From Enterobacter cancerogenus (GTDB lineage Bacteria; Pseudomonadota; Gammaproteobacteria; Enterobacterales; Enterobacteriaceae): a DNA stretch of 64,000 bases. Position numbers and translations under genes: made by a program. The number at the start of each line of letters is the position of its first letter. The first letter of the stretch is position 1. The notes beneath the pieces are model-generated. The model did no database searches and was not told the origin of the DNA. It was given only the letters and a program-made list of their open reading frames with translations. Of this stretch, positions 16,163-25,901 are shown in pieces. The stretch is from the NCBI RefSeq assembly GCF_019047785.1, contig NZ_CP077290.1, forward strand, positions 1,116,001-1,180,000, written 5' to 3'.

Positions 16163-19100
16163 ATGCCTGCGACTCACTCTCCCACTCCTGCGCGGTCCTG
16201 GATAGTTCGCCTGGCACGCGTGTGCTGGGAACGTAAGAAACTTAGCATCATCGTGGTGGTAGCGTCGGTCTCGACCATTCTGCTGGCCGCGCTGACGCCG
16301 TTGCTGACAAGGCAAGCGGTGAACGACGCGCTGGCGGGCAATCCGACTCGTCTGCCGTGGCTGGCCTGCGGGCTATTGCTGATCGCCTTTTTTGATTTCA
16401 TCGGTAACTACGTGCGCCGCGGTTATGCCGGGGAGCTCTCGCTCTGGGTGCAGCACACCCTGCGAGGACGGGCATTCGACAGTATTCAAAAACTTGACGG
16501 TGCAGGCCAGGACGCACTGCGCACCGGGCAGGTGATTTCACGGACCAACAGCGATCTGCAGCAGGTGCATACCCTGCTGCAGATGTGTCCGGTGCCGCTG
16601 GCGGTGTTCACTTATTACATTGCCGGCATTGCCGTGATGCTGTGGATGTCACCCGCCATGACGCTCATCGTCGTGTGCGTACTGGCATGCCTGGCTATCA
16701 CTGCGCTGCGCGCGCGTCGCCGGGTCTTCGCGCAAACCGGGCTGGCCTCGGACCGACTGGCCAATCTCACCGAACATATGCGCGAGGTGCTGGCGCAGAT
16801 CTCAGTGGTAAAATCCTGCGTGGCGGAGCTGCGTGAAACGCGCTGGCTGGATCGCCAGTCGCGGCAGATGGTGCGGGTACGCATCGGCGCGGCCATCTCG
16901 CAGGCGATGCCAGGTGCCACCATGCTGGCGCTGCCGGTGCTCGGGCAAATCGTCCTGCTGTGCTACGGCGGCTGGTCAGTCATGCACGGGCACATCGATC
17001 TCGGCACCTTCGTGGCGTTTGCCAGCTTCCTCGCGATGCTGACCGGGCCAACCCGTGTACTGGCATCGTTTCTGGTTATCGCCCAGCGCACCCAGGCGTC
17101 CGTGGAGCGCGTGTTTGCTCTGATCGACACCCGTTCGCAGATGGAAGACGGGACGGAGGCGGTTAACGGCCAGGTTATCGGGCTGCAACTGGAGAATATG
17201 AGCTTCGACTACCGTGGCGGCAGACGCATCCTCAGCGATGTCTCCTTTTCCCTGCACGCCGGTGAAACCGTGGCGGTAGTGGGTGCATCGGGTTCCGGGA
17301 AATCCACGCTGCTGATGCTGCTGGCGCGTTTTTACGATCCCAGCGCCGGAGAGATATGGCTCAACACCAGCGCAGGCCGACAGAACCTCCGCGATCTCAG
17401 GCTGGAGGCGCTTCGTCGTCGGGTAGGCGTTGTGTTTGAGGATGCTTTTCTGTTTGCCGGTACGGTGGCGGAAAATATCGCCTACGGGCACCCTCAGGCA
17501 ACGGCGGACGACATTCGCCTCGCAGCTAGGGCAGCAGGAGCCAGCGATTTTATCAACGCCCTGCCGAAAGGCTTCGATACCCAATTAACCGAACGCGGTA
17601 CAAATCTTTCCGGCGGACAGAGGCAGCGAATCGCGCTGGCGCGGGCGCTCATTACCGCGCCGGAAGTGTTGATCCTCGATGACACCACCTCGGCGGTCGA
17701 TGCCGGTACTGAAGCGGAGATCAACACCGCGCTGAGTCGCTATGCTGACGAAAAGCATATGCTGCTGGTGATTGCCCGACGCCGCTCGACGCTTCAGTTA
17801 GCCAGCCGGATTGTGGTGCTGGATAAAGGCCGGGTGGTGGACACCGGAACCCAGGCAGAACTTGAAGCGCGCTGTCCGGCGTTCCGCGCGCTGATGACCG
17901 GCGACAGCGATTTCCTCGCGCCTTCCCACAGTGGGCCTAACGGATTGTGGCCGACCGTACCAGCGGCGCAAGACGATGCGGCGCAGACGGGGGATAAAGG
18001 CTTTGTCGCCCGTATGACGCGCGTGCCGGAACATGCAGTACAGCAGGTGCTGGCCGGTAAAGGCCGCAAAGTCACGTCGCTGCTGAAGCCCGTGGCGTGG
18101 ATGTTCGTCATCGCCGCCCTGCTGATCGCCCTCGATTCGGCGGCAGGCGTCGGGGTACTGATACTGCTGCAGCGCGGCATTGACTCCGGCGTTGCCACAG
18201 GCGATATGTCGACTATCGGCCTCTGTGCCCTATTCGCCCTGTGCCTGGTGGCCGTGAGCTGGTGCTGTTATTCACTACAGACTGTCTTCGCCGCCAGAGC
18301 GGCAGAGTCAGTCCAGCATACGGTGCGCTTGCGCAGCTTCGGCCATATGCTGCGTCTTGGTCTCCCCTGGCATGAAAAGCATGTCGATTCGCGTCTGACC
18401 CGCATGACCGTAGATGTGGACTCGCTCGCCCGCTTTCTGCAAAACGGCCTTGCCAGTGCAGCCACCAGCCTGGTGACGATGTTCGCCATCGCCGCCGCCA
18501 TGTTCTGGCTCGACCCGCTCCTGGCGCTGACGGCATTAAGCGCAGTGCCAGTGGTCGCACTGGCAACCTGGATTTATCGCCGCCTCAGCTCCCCTGCTTA
18601 TGCGCAGGCGCGGCTGGAAATAGGCAAAGTCAACAGCACCCTGCAGGAGAAAGTCTCCGGCTTGCGCGTTGTGCAATCGCATGGCCAGCAGGAACAGGAA
18701 GCCGCCCGGTTGCGCGCCTTATCAGATCGGTTCCGTGCGACCCGCGTACGTGCGCAAAAATACCTTGCCGTCTATTTCCCGTTCCTGACCTTCTGCACCG
18801 AGGCCTCCTATGCCGCCGTTCTTCTGGTGGGGGCATCGCGGGTCGCCGAAGGCGAAATGACCGCCGGGGTGCTGGCGGCTTTCTTCCTGCTGCTGGGGCA
18901 ATTCTATGGGCCAGTGCAGCAGTTATCAGGAATTGTCGACGCCTGGCAGCAGGCGACGGCCAGCGGTAAACATATCAATGAACTGCTGGCGACCGAAGGC
19001 ACAGAGAACATCGAGCCCTCTTCCGCACCGCCCGCCACCGGCGCACTGCATCTTGATGAGGTCACATTCAGTTATCCCGACAGTCCTGAACCCGCGCTGA

Positions 19101-19822
19101 ACAAACTTACCCTGACAATCCCTGAGGGAAGGGTCGTCGCGGTCGTTGGTCGCAGCGGTGCGGGTAAGTCAACGCTGATTAAGCTGATCGCAGGATTGTA
19201 TTCCCCCACCCACGGCAGGATCAGCATTGGCGATCGGATGATTGATGATGCCTCGCTTGCCGATTACCGTCGTCAGATTGGGCTGGTCGATCAGGATGTG
19301 GCGTTGTTTAGTGGTGATATTGCGGAAAACATTCGTTACTCACGGCCATCCAGCACCAATGACGACGTTGAGATTGCCTCTCAGCGGGCAGGGCTGTATG
19401 AGACGGTGCGCAATCTGCCGCAGGGATTCCGGACACCGGTGAATAACGGCGGTGCCGATCTGTCCGCAGGTCAGCGCCAGCTGATTGCGCTGGCCCGCGC
19501 ACAACTGGCGAATGCTCACATCCTGTTGCTCGATGAAGCCACGTCACGCCTGGATCGCACATCCGAAGAGCGATTGATGTCATCCTTAACAGACGTCGCG
19601 CACGCCGGGAAGCACCTGGCGCTGATTGTGGCGCACCGTCTGACCACCGCGCAGCGCTGCGATCTGATTGCCGTTATCGATAAGGGGCAGCTTGCGGAAT
19701 ACGGCACCCACGAACAGCTGTTAGCGGCCGGCGGTCTCTATACCCGCTTGTGGCATGACAGCGTCGGCAGCGCTGTTCCCCATCGCCAGCACGCCATCAC
19801 GGGGGAAATCGTGGAAGAGTGA
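16163..19822 (+). CDS. iroC: Salmochelin/enterobactin exporter IroC, duplicated ABC half-transporter
   Basis: 1219 aa from ATG 16163, preceded by GGAGGAGG; an in-frame ATG at 16112 lacks such a site. The layout is TMD-NBD-TMD-NBD. NBD1 (~350-590) has Walker [10 protein letters not shown] and signature LSGGQRQR, but Asp replaces the catalytic Glu after Walker B (LILDDTT) and the H-loop residue is Arg539 (CGA at 17777) instead of His. NBD2 (~960-1200) has GRSGAGKST, LSAGQRQL, LLLDEAT and a normal H-loop His (VAHRLTT). NBD2 is thus the likely hydrolysing site. IroC exports glucosylated enterobactin across the inner membrane. Confidence 0.95.
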   Translation: MPATHSPTPARSWIVRLARVCWERKKLSIIVVVASVSTILLAALTPLLTRQAVNDALAGNPTRLPWLACGLLLIAFFDFIGNYVRRGYAGELSLWVQHTLRGRAFDSIQKLDGAGQDALRTGQVISRTNSDLQQVHTLLQMCPVPLAVFTYYIAGIAVMLWMSPAMTLIVVCVLACLAITALRARRRVFAQTGLASDRLANLTEHMREVLAQISVVKSCVAELRETRWLDRQSRQMVRVRIGAAISQAMPGATMLALPVLGQIVLLCYGGWSVMHGHIDLGTFVAFASFLAMLTGPTRVLASFLVIAQRTQASVERVFALIDTRSQMEDGTEAVNGQVIGLQLENMSFDYRGGRRILSDVSFSLHAGETVAVVGASGSGKSTLLMLLARFYDPSAGEIWLNTSAGRQNLRDLRLEALRRRVGVVFEDAFLFAGTVAENIAYGHPQATADDIRLAARAAGASDFINALPKGFDTQLTERGTNLSGGQRQRIALARALITAPEVLILDDTTSAVDAGTEAEINTALSRYADEKHMLLVIARRRSTLQLASRIVVLDKGRVVDTGTQAELEARCPAFRALMTGDSDFLAPSHSGPNGLWPTVPAAQDDAAQTGDKGFVARMTRVPEHAVQQVLAGKGRKVTSLLKPVAWMFVIAALLIALDSAAGVGVLILLQRGIDSGVATGDMSTIGLCALFALCLVAVSWCCYSLQTVFAARAAESVQHTVRLRSFGHMLRLGLPWHEKHVDSRLTRMTVDVDSLARFLQNGLASAATSLVTMFAIAAAMFWLDPLLALTALSAVPVVALATWIYRRLSSPAYAQARLEIGKVNSTLQEKVSGLRVVQSHGQQEQEAARLRALSDRFRATRVRAQKYLAVYFPFLTFCTEASYAAVLLVGASRVAEGEMTAGVLAAFFLLLGQFYGPVQQLSGIVDAWQQATASGKHINELLATEGTENIEPSSAPPATGALHLDEVTFSYPDSPEPALNKLTLTIPEGRVVAVVGRSGAGKSTLIKLIAGLYSPTHGRISIGDRMIDDASLADYRRQIGLVDQDVALFSGDIAENIRYSRPSSTNDDVEIASQRAGLYETVRNLPQGFRTPVNNGGADLSAGQRQLIALARAQLANAHILLLDEATSRLDRTSEERLMSSLTDVAHAGKHLALIVAHRLTTAQRCDLIAVIDKGQLAEYGTHEQLLAAGGLYTRLWHDSVGSAVPHRQHAITGEIVEE

Positions 19823-19923
19823 TTGCACGCGCAAGACATTAAAAAACACGCGCTGAAGCGGCTGTTCCCGGAATAGCCGCTTTAGCTATTTATACTGACA
19901 CCCTTCATATTCAAAGAGAGTGA

Positions 19924-21153
19924 ATGCTGAACATGCAACAACATCCCTCTACTATCGTCAGGCTGCGCAGCCAGCTGGCAGCAGGCCACATTGCTAACCT
20001 TTCTGACTTCTGGCGAGACGCTGAGTCGCTGAATGTACCGCTGGTGACGCCAGTCGACGGAGCGAAAGACGAGCGTGATGTGACATTTCTGTGGCGCGCC
20101 AGGCACCCTCTGCAGGGCGTTTATCTGCGTCTGAATCGGGTGACGGATAAAGAGCACGTGGCGAAAGGGATGATGACCGCCCTTCCCGCAACGGATATCT
20201 GGACTTTGACGCTGCGTTTACCCGCAAGCTACTGCGGCTCCTATTCGCTGGTGGAAATCCCCCCCGGCACCCCGGCCGAGACGATTGCACAGTCCGGAGG
20301 CCGCTTTGCTACCCTCGTCGGGCACGCCGATCCGCTAAACAAAACGCCGGGGATCAACGTTCGGGGAAGCACACAGGAGTCGGTGCTGGCACTTGATAAA
20401 GCTCCCGCCCAGTCCGAATGGCGCGGCGGGTCACCCAGCGGGCAATTGCTTACCTCGGCGCGCACTATCGCCGGGGAATCGCGCCGGGTTCGGCTCTACC
20501 TGCCGGACGTTGATGTTTCGCAGCCCCTCGGCCTGGTGGTGCTGCCCGATGGTGAAACCTGGTTCGATCACCTTGGCGTATGCGCGGCAATTGACGCCGC
20601 CATAAACAATGGACGCATCGTGCCCGTGGCTGTACTTGGCATCGACAATATCGATGAACACGAGCGAACTGCGATACTCGGCGGGCGCAGCGAGCTGATA
20701 AAGGATATCGCCGGCCAGTTGTTGCCGACGATCCGCGCTGAACACCCACAGCGGCAGTGGGCAGACCGTTCGCGCACCGTGCTGGCCGGACAAAGCCTCG
20801 GTGGGGTCAGCGCGCTCATGGCCGCTCGTCACGCACCGGAAACGTTCGGTCTGGCGCTCAGCCACTCCCCTTCGATGTGGTGGACGCCACAGGGTGCCAG
20901 CCGGCCAAACGTGTTCAGCGAAACCGATACGTCATGGGTGAGCGAACATCTGCTTTCTGCCCCGCCGCAGGGCGTGCGCATCCGCCTGTGCGTGGGATCG
21001 CTGGAAGGTTCTACGGTACCGCACGTTCAGCAGCTCCATCAGCAGTTGCTTACCGCGGGCGTCGACAGCCATTGCGTAATATATACCGGGGGTCACGATT
21101 ACGCATGGTGGCGCGGCGCACTGATTGACGGGCTTGGTTTACTGCAGGGTTGA
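19924..21153 (+). CDS. iroD: Cytoplasmic salmochelin/enterobactin esterase IroD
   Basis: 409 aa alpha/beta hydrolase of the Fes family, with an N-terminal Fes-type domain (~1-170) and a C-terminal esterase domain. The nucleophile elbow GQSLGG has Ser291, and the end carries GGHDYAWW with His392. IroD hydrolyses ferric salmochelin trilactones in the cytoplasm to release iron. An alternative start three codons downstream (ATG 19933) is possible; AGAGAG precedes the first. Third gene of iroBCDE, about 100 bp after iroC. Confidence 0.95.
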   Translation: MLNMQQHPSTIVRLRSQLAAGHIANLSDFWRDAESLNVPLVTPVDGAKDERDVTFLWRARHPLQGVYLRLNRVTDKEHVAKGMMTALPATDIWTLTLRLPASYCGSYSLVEIPPGTPAETIAQSGGRFATLVGHADPLNKTPGINVRGSTQESVLALDKAPAQSEWRGGSPSGQLLTSARTIAGESRRVRLYLPDVDVSQPLGLVVLPDGETWFDHLGVCAAIDAAINNGRIVPVAVLGIDNIDEHERTAILGGRSELIKDIAGQLLPTIRAEHPQRQWADRSRTVLAGQSLGGVSALMAARHAPETFGLALSHSPSMWWTPQGASRPNVFSETDTSWVSEHLLSAPPQGVRIRLCVGSLEGSTVPHVQQLHQQLLTAGVDSHCVIYTGGHDYAWWRGALIDGLGLLQG

Positions 21154-21236
21154 CTTGACCCGCGAACACATTCAGGCAACTGTACAGGCTTCCTGAATAA
21201 AGAAAATGTCACCTGCGGAAAAGGAATAATCATCAG

Positions 21237-22193
21237 ATGTATGCCCGCGAGTATCGCCCAACACGCCCACGCAAGGCGCTTGTCACTCTTTTTTCTGGTC
21301 TCACCCTTATCTGGAGTGCGCACGCTTTTGCAAAGCCGGATATGCAGCCACTGGGGCCAAATATCGCCGATAAAGGCTCCGCGTTTTACCATTTCAGCGT
21401 CAACTCGTTCGACTCCGCCGATGGCAGCCGCCATTATCGGGTATGGACGGCCGTGCCAAATAAAGCCGCACCGGCGTCAGGCTACCCGATTTTATATATG
21501 CTTGACGGCAACGCAGTTATGGACCGCCTGAACGACGACCTGCTCAAACAGCTGGCAGAAAAATCACCGCCGGTGATTGTGGCTGTCGGGTATCAGACCA
21601 ACCTCCCCTTCGATCTCAACGGCAGGGCCTACGACTATACGCCAGCAGCAGAAAGCGGCAAAACGGATACCCGCAACGGGCGTTTTAGCCGTAAGAGTGG
21701 GGGTAGCAACGACTTCCGCCAGTTACTGGAAACGCGTATAGCGCCAAAGGTGGAACAGGGATTGAATATCGATCGGCAGCGCCGCGGCCTGTGGGGGCAC
21801 TCCTACGGCGGCCTGTTCGTGCTGGATGCCTGGCTGTCCTCCTCTTATTTCCGGACGTACTACAGCGCCAGCCCGTCGTTGGGCAGAGGCCATGATGCGC
21901 TGTTGAGCCGCATCACGGCGGTTGAGCCGTCGCAATACTGCGCCAGGCGCCTGATGATAATGGAAGGTTCGGCGACGCCGGGCGATAACCGGGAAACGCA
22001 TGCTGCCGGGGTGCTGACGAAAATTCATGCCACTCTCGCCACGCTGGATGATAAAGGCGTCACTGCCGCCTTTTGGGATTTCCCGAACCTGGGGCACGGG
22101 CCGATGTTCAACGCCTCCTTTCGCGGAGCGCTGTTAGATATCAGTGGTGAAAACGCAGGTAACACAGCAGGCTGTCATGCATTAAGCCGCTAA
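21237..22193 (+). CDS. iroE: Periplasmic salmochelin esterase IroE
   Basis: 318 aa. A hydrophobic N-terminal segment (residues ~14-32) serves as signal or anchor. The alpha/beta hydrolase domain has Ser189 in GHSYGG and His287 in LGHGPMF, the same positions as the Ser-His dyad of E. coli IroE. It linearises trilactone salmochelin or enterobactin in the periplasm. ATG 21237 is preceded by AAGGAATAA. Last gene of iroBCDE, with its stop 44 bp from that of convergent iroN. Confidence 0.95.
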   Translation: MYAREYRPTRPRKALVTLFSGLTLIWSAHAFAKPDMQPLGPNIADKGSAFYHFSVNSFDSADGSRHYRVWTAVPNKAAPASGYPILYMLDGNAVMDRLNDDLLKQLAEKSPPVIVAVGYQTNLPFDLNGRAYDYTPAAESGKTDTRNGRFSRKSGGSNDFRQLLETRIAPKVEQGLNIDRQRRGLWGHSYGGLFVLDAWLSSSYFRTYYSASPSLGRGHDALLSRITAVEPSQYCARRLMIMEGSATPGDNRETHAAGVLTKIHATLATLDDKGVTAAFWDFPNLGHGPMFNASFRGALLDISGENAGNTAGCHALSR

Positions 22194-22196
22194 ACA

Positions 22197-22218
22197 CTGC
22201 CCGCCTTGACGCGGGCAG
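22197..22218. terminator. Shared hairpin between iroE and iroN
   Basis: Perfect stem CTGCCCGC (22197-22204) / GCGGGCAG (22211-22218) with a CTTGAC loop, centred in the 44-bp gap between the convergent stops. No T-run on either side, so termination may be weak. Confidence 0.6.
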
Positions 22219-22237
22219 TACGCCTCTGGCACTACGA

Positions 22238-24412
22238 TCAGAATGACGCGGTAACACCGGCATAATAAGCCCGACCAGGCTCGTTATAGGTATTCGCCCC
22301 TTCGGAAGATCGGTAGATCTGTTTATCGAAGATATTGCTGACACCAACGTTAAGACGCAGATTTTTATTAATATCGTAATTAAAGTTCGTCCCCACCAGC
22401 GAATAAGCGCCCAGCTCTTTACCTGACAGACCGCCAGTATCTTCACTGCGAGTTTCCGCATGGGTACGCGGTTTTTGTCTGCCGTATAACGTCCAGTTGA
22501 CGCTGGCAGAGAACGCCTGGGTGATGGTCCAGTCAAGCGAGTTATTAATGGTGTATTTCGGGATGATCGACAGCGGGTTACCGGTGTCTTTTTGCTCCGA
22601 GGTGATCATCCAGGTGGCATTGGTATTCCAGTTCAGACGATCTTTCACCAGCGGGAACGCCATGCTGGCTTCGATACCGTCCACCAGCGCTTTCCCGCCG
22701 TTCTGCCACTGGAGAATATATGCGCCGGAAGCGGTTTGCCCGATAACATTATCTCCGGCCACAATCTTATTCTGGTAGTCATTGCGGAAGTAGGTCACGC
22801 TGGCGTGGTAATCTTCCCAGGCGAACTCCAGCCCAATTTCTTTATTAATGCTGATTTCCGGATCGAGATCTTTATTACCGATCAGGTAGCAGCCGCCCGA
22901 TGTAATATCTTTTGGACAACCGTTGCCTTTCGAGTAGAGCAGATAACCTTCACTGGATTGATACAGGTTGGGTGCTTTAAAGGTTCTGGCAATCCCCGCT
23001 TTGACTTTGAAGTAATCCCCCAGTTCCTGCGAGAGGTTCAGGCTGGGGCTGAAGTTACCGCCGGACTCGTTGAGATAATCAAAGCGCAGGCCGGGAATGA
23101 TATTCGTGCCGGGAACCGGCTCAATATTATCTTCAAGATACAGCGCACTGATTTGGGAATGATTTTTACTGCTGCGATCCGCAGCCGAACCAGAAATGCC
23201 GCCGATATTACTGTCAGCCCCCGTCAGGCTGGTAGAGGAAGGATCGTCGAGCTCATCGCGGCTCCACTCCGCGCCAACGGTCAGCGTTTGATCGACCAGC
23301 GCATTCAACGGAATATTAACCTCGCCGCTGGTTCGCCAGGAGCTCAGGCGATTGGTCGTGAACTTTTCATCCGCTGAAATACGCCCTTCACCACCGCCGG
23401 ATAATCCTTCGTTCATACGGGTGTTATTGGTTTTCTCATAATAGACACCAAAACGGCTTTGACCCCAGTCCCAGATACCATTGTGCGTAACGCCATAATT
23501 CTGCCGGTACAGGCGGTTCGTCTCTTCACCGGATTTCGCCAGGCTTTCAGTGACGGCACTGGAAGAACTGTTTTGCGTATCGCCAGCATAGATATTCCCC
23601 TGGCGGCTATATCCGGCTTCGAAATCGATAATTTGCTGCGGATTTAATTTCCACGAGACAACGCCGTTGATATCTTTGTTGCGCACCCCTTCATGCCCGG
23701 CCGCGTTTTTCGTACCGGCCAGGGAGTTGATATCCCAGCTGTCGGCATCGGTTTTATTCAGGTTGCCGTACAGACGCATGGTCAGCGCATCGCCAACCAG
23801 CGGCCCACTCAGGCTGAAGTTGGCGCGACGCGTAGCGCCTTCGTCGCTGCTTTCCGGCTGGTTGGTGTATAACGACAGCGAACCGTGCCAGTCGTTGGTG
23901 GGGCGTTTGGTAATAATGTTCACCACCCCGCCCGCTGCGCCCGAACCGTAGCGTGCCGCCGCAGGGCCGCGGATCACTTCAATACGCTCAACCTGTTCCG
24001 GTGGCACCCAGTTGGTGTCGCCGCGGGTATCACGCTCTCCGCGCCAGCTATAACGCACGGCGTTGCGCGACGTCACCGGTACACCATCAATTAAAATTAA
24101 GGTGTTCTCCGGCCCCATGCCGCGAATGTCGATCTGGCGGTTATTACCGCGTGTACCCGAGGCGCTGTTGCCGGTCAGATTAACACCGGGCATTTTGCGA
24201 ATAATATCGGAGAGATCGTTGACCGGAGGGTTCTTTTTAATATCTTCGCTGGTAATAATCGACACGCCCGGCTGCTGTTTGAGTACCTGCTCAGCGGTGG
24301 CTTCCACCACCAGGGTCTCGTCGTTATCATCGGAGGATTTTGCCAGTGATACCTGACTGTTCAACCCTGCCAGAAGCGCAGTGAGCGGCCAGAAGATCTT
24401 GATAATTCTCAT
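22238..24412 (-). CDS. iroN: TonB-dependent salmochelin/enterobactin receptor IroN
   Basis: 724 aa from ATG 24412, chosen because AGGGA lies six bases before it; ATG 24418 is the alternative. The signal peptide ends near residue 24 and is followed by a TonB box-like DETLVVEA. A plug domain (~45-170) with the segment GPAAARYGSGAAGGVVNI precedes a 22-strand barrel ending in Phe. It matches E. coli/Salmonella IroN along its whole length from memory. It takes up ferric salmochelin, enterobactin and their linear forms through the outer membrane. Convergent to iroBCDE, with its own Fur box. Confidence 0.96.
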   Translation of the reverse strand: MRIIKIFWPLTALLAGLNSQVSLAKSSDDNDETLVVEATAEQVLKQQPGVSIITSEDIKKNPPVNDLSDIIRKMPGVNLTGNSASGTRGNNRQIDIRGMGPENTLILIDGVPVTSRNAVRYSWRGERDTRGDTNWVPPEQVERIEVIRGPAAARYGSGAAGGVVNIITKRPTNDWHGSLSLYTNQPESSDEGATRRANFSLSGPLVGDALTMRLYGNLNKTDADSWDINSLAGTKNAAGHEGVRNKDINGVVSWKLNPQQIIDFEAGYSRQGNIYAGDTQNSSSSAVTESLAKSGEETNRLYRQNYGVTHNGIWDWGQSRFGVYYEKTNNTRMNEGLSGGGEGRISADEKFTTNRLSSWRTSGEVNIPLNALVDQTLTVGAEWSRDELDDPSSTSLTGADSNIGGISGSAADRSSKNHSQISALYLEDNIEPVPGTNIIPGLRFDYLNESGGNFSPSLNLSQELGDYFKVKAGIARTFKAPNLYQSSEGYLLYSKGNGCPKDITSGGCYLIGNKDLDPEISINKEIGLEFAWEDYHASVTYFRNDYQNKIVAGDNVIGQTASGAYILQWQNGGKALVDGIEASMAFPLVKDRLNWNTNATWMITSEQKDTGNPLSIIPKYTINNSLDWTITQAFSASVNWTLYGRQKPRTHAETRSEDTGGLSGKELGAYSLVGTNFNYDINKNLRLNVGVSNIFDKQIYRSSEGANTYNEPGRAYYAGVTASF

Positions 24413-24507
24413 ACCCATTCCCTAATACATGCTTAACGTAAAAGTGATCGATCGTTAAGCTCACATCCTTGCCAGATATTTTTAACTGCCATTATTTTTA
24501 TAATAAG

Positions 24508-24526
24508 AATGATAATTAATATCATT
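24508..24526. promoter_or_regulatory. Fur box of iroN
   Basis: AATGATAATTAATATCATT has perfect 7-bp arms (AATGATA/TATCATT) and fits the Fur 19-mer. It is about 95 bp upstream of the iroN start on the minus strand. Confidence 0.85.
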
Positions 24527-24532
24527 TGGGAA

Positions 24533-24554
24533 GGATTAAGGCAATCCTTAATCC
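24533..24554. other. Perfect 9-bp hairpin upstream of the iroN Fur box
   Basis: GGATTAAGG (24533-24541) and CCTTAATCC (24546-24554) around a CAAT loop, directly next to the iroN Fur box. No T-run. It could bind a second regulator or be a terminator remnant. The rest of the iroN-AKR gap (24555-24718) shows nothing else clear. Confidence 0.4.
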
Positions 24555-24718
24555 ACGGATGCGCGCATTAACGAAACGCACGCATTGACCGGAGTGATTC
24601 TTCCCGGGTACCGCCCTGTGCGTTCGTAAAGCTGGCATACTGAAACAGCGGAAGAAGAGAACGGCCCACGGGAATGTCGTGTTGTGACATAACGTTAATA
24701 TGACATTACAGAGGAACG

Positions 24719-24748
24719 TAGCCCCGGTAAGCGCAAGCGCCACCGGGG
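24719..24748. repeat. REP-like hairpin downstream of the aldo/keto reductase gene
   Basis: CCCCGGT...ACCGGGG arms around GCGCAAGCGC, in REP style, ten bases past the stop of the leftward gene. It probably protects the 3' end or aids termination. Confidence 0.6.
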
Positions 24749-24757
24749 AAAGAAAGG

Positions 24758-25798
24758 TTATTGTTGCGCTAACTGATTGCGACGGTACTCGCCCTGGCGC
24801 TCCAGCATCCAGCCAGGATACTCGCGCGGCAGCGCGCTGACCGCATCCAGCTGTTTCAGCTCATCGTCGCTCAGCTGAACGCTGGTTGCGGCAATGTTGT
24901 CATCCAACTGATCGACCCGTTTCGCCCCGATAATGACGCTGGTCACCGCCTTCTGGTGCAGCAGCCATGCCAGCGCAATTTGCGCCACCGACACGCCCTT
25001 TTCTTCCGCCAGGGTGCGCATCACATCCACGCAGTCGAAAGCGCGATCCTTGTTCACGGGCGGGAAATCAAACTCCAGTCGACGTCCGCCTGATGCGCTC
25101 TGTCCGTTGCGGTCATACTTGCCGCTCAGCAGGCCACCCGCCAGCGGGCTCCAGACCATCAGCCCGACGCCTTCGCTCTGCATCATCGGCACCAGCTCAC
25201 GCTCCAGATCGCGCCCGGCAAGGGTGTAATACGCCTGCAGCGAAGCAAATCGCGACAGCCCCAGACGCTCGGAAATGCCCAGCGCTTTGGCGATCTGCCA
25301 TGCCGCCCAGTTAGAGACGCCGATATAGCGTACGTGACCGTGCTGAACGAGGTTATCCAGCGCATAAAGCGTCTCTTCGATCGGCGTGGCCGGGTCAAAA
25401 CCGTGGAGCTGATAAAGATCGATATGATCGAGCTGCAGGCGGCGCAGGCTCTCTTTGGCGCTATTGATGATGTGGTACCGCGAGCTGCCGCGCGAGTTCA
25501 CCCCCGCCGTTCCCGTTTCACCGAAGACTTTTGTGGCGACCACTACGTTCTCGCGGGGGATCTTCAGGTTCTTCAGCGCCTGGCCGGTGATCTCCTCCGA
25601 CCGCCCTTCCGAGTAGACATCTGCCGTGTCGATAAAATTGATCCCGGCGTCCAGCGCGCGGCCCACCAGCTGCTCGGCGTCGCTTTGCTGAAGCTGACCA
25701 ATCTTGCCCCACATGCCGCCTTCCCCGCCAAAGGTCATGGTCCCGAGGCACAGTTCAGAAACAAACAGACCGGTATTGCCTAGTTTTTGATAACGCAT
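24758..25798 (-). CDS. Aldo/keto reductase family oxidoreductase
   Basis: 346 aa, full-length AKR barrel. The catalytic tetrad is readable: Asp57 (INFIDTAD), Tyr62 (DVYSEG), Lys90 (ATKVFG) and His132 (YQLHG). The C-terminal NADPH-binding motif is IIGAKRVDQLDDN. AKRs reduce aldehydes and ketones with NADPH in the cytoplasm. The specific substrate is unknown. It stands alone, about 100 bp downstream of the leftward EmrAB-OMF operon; a link with efflux of toxic carbonyls is speculative. Confidence 0.88.
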   Translation of the reverse strand: MRYQKLGNTGLFVSELCLGTMTFGGEGGMWGKIGQLQQSDAEQLVGRALDAGINFIDTADVYSEGRSEEITGQALKNLKIPRENVVVATKVFGETGTAGVNSRGSSRYHIINSAKESLRRLQLDHIDLYQLHGFDPATPIEETLYALDNLVQHGHVRYIGVSNWAAWQIAKALGISERLGLSRFASLQAYYTLAGRDLERELVPMMQSEGVGLMVWSPLAGGLLSGKYDRNGQSASGGRRLEFDFPPVNKDRAFDCVDVMRTLAEEKGVSVAQIALAWLLHQKAVTSVIIGAKRVDQLDDNIAATSVQLSDDELKQLDAVSALPREYPGWMLERQGEYRRNQLAQQ

Positions 25799-25901
25799 AA
25801 TTCATTCCTCGCTTTTCGTTTGGGTGCTTAACAGTTATACCCGCCGCTCAGCCAGCGCGAATGTGGCGTTCCTGTCCGTTTCTTGCCCAATCCTCTGAAT
25901 C

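Noticed and set aside
14906-22193. Siderophore-microcin (mch/mcm type) gene cluster around the iro genes
   Set aside because: No peptidase-containing MchF-type exporter, MceI-type acyltransferase or recognisable class IIb microcin precursor is present; the set is the plain iroBCDEN locus.
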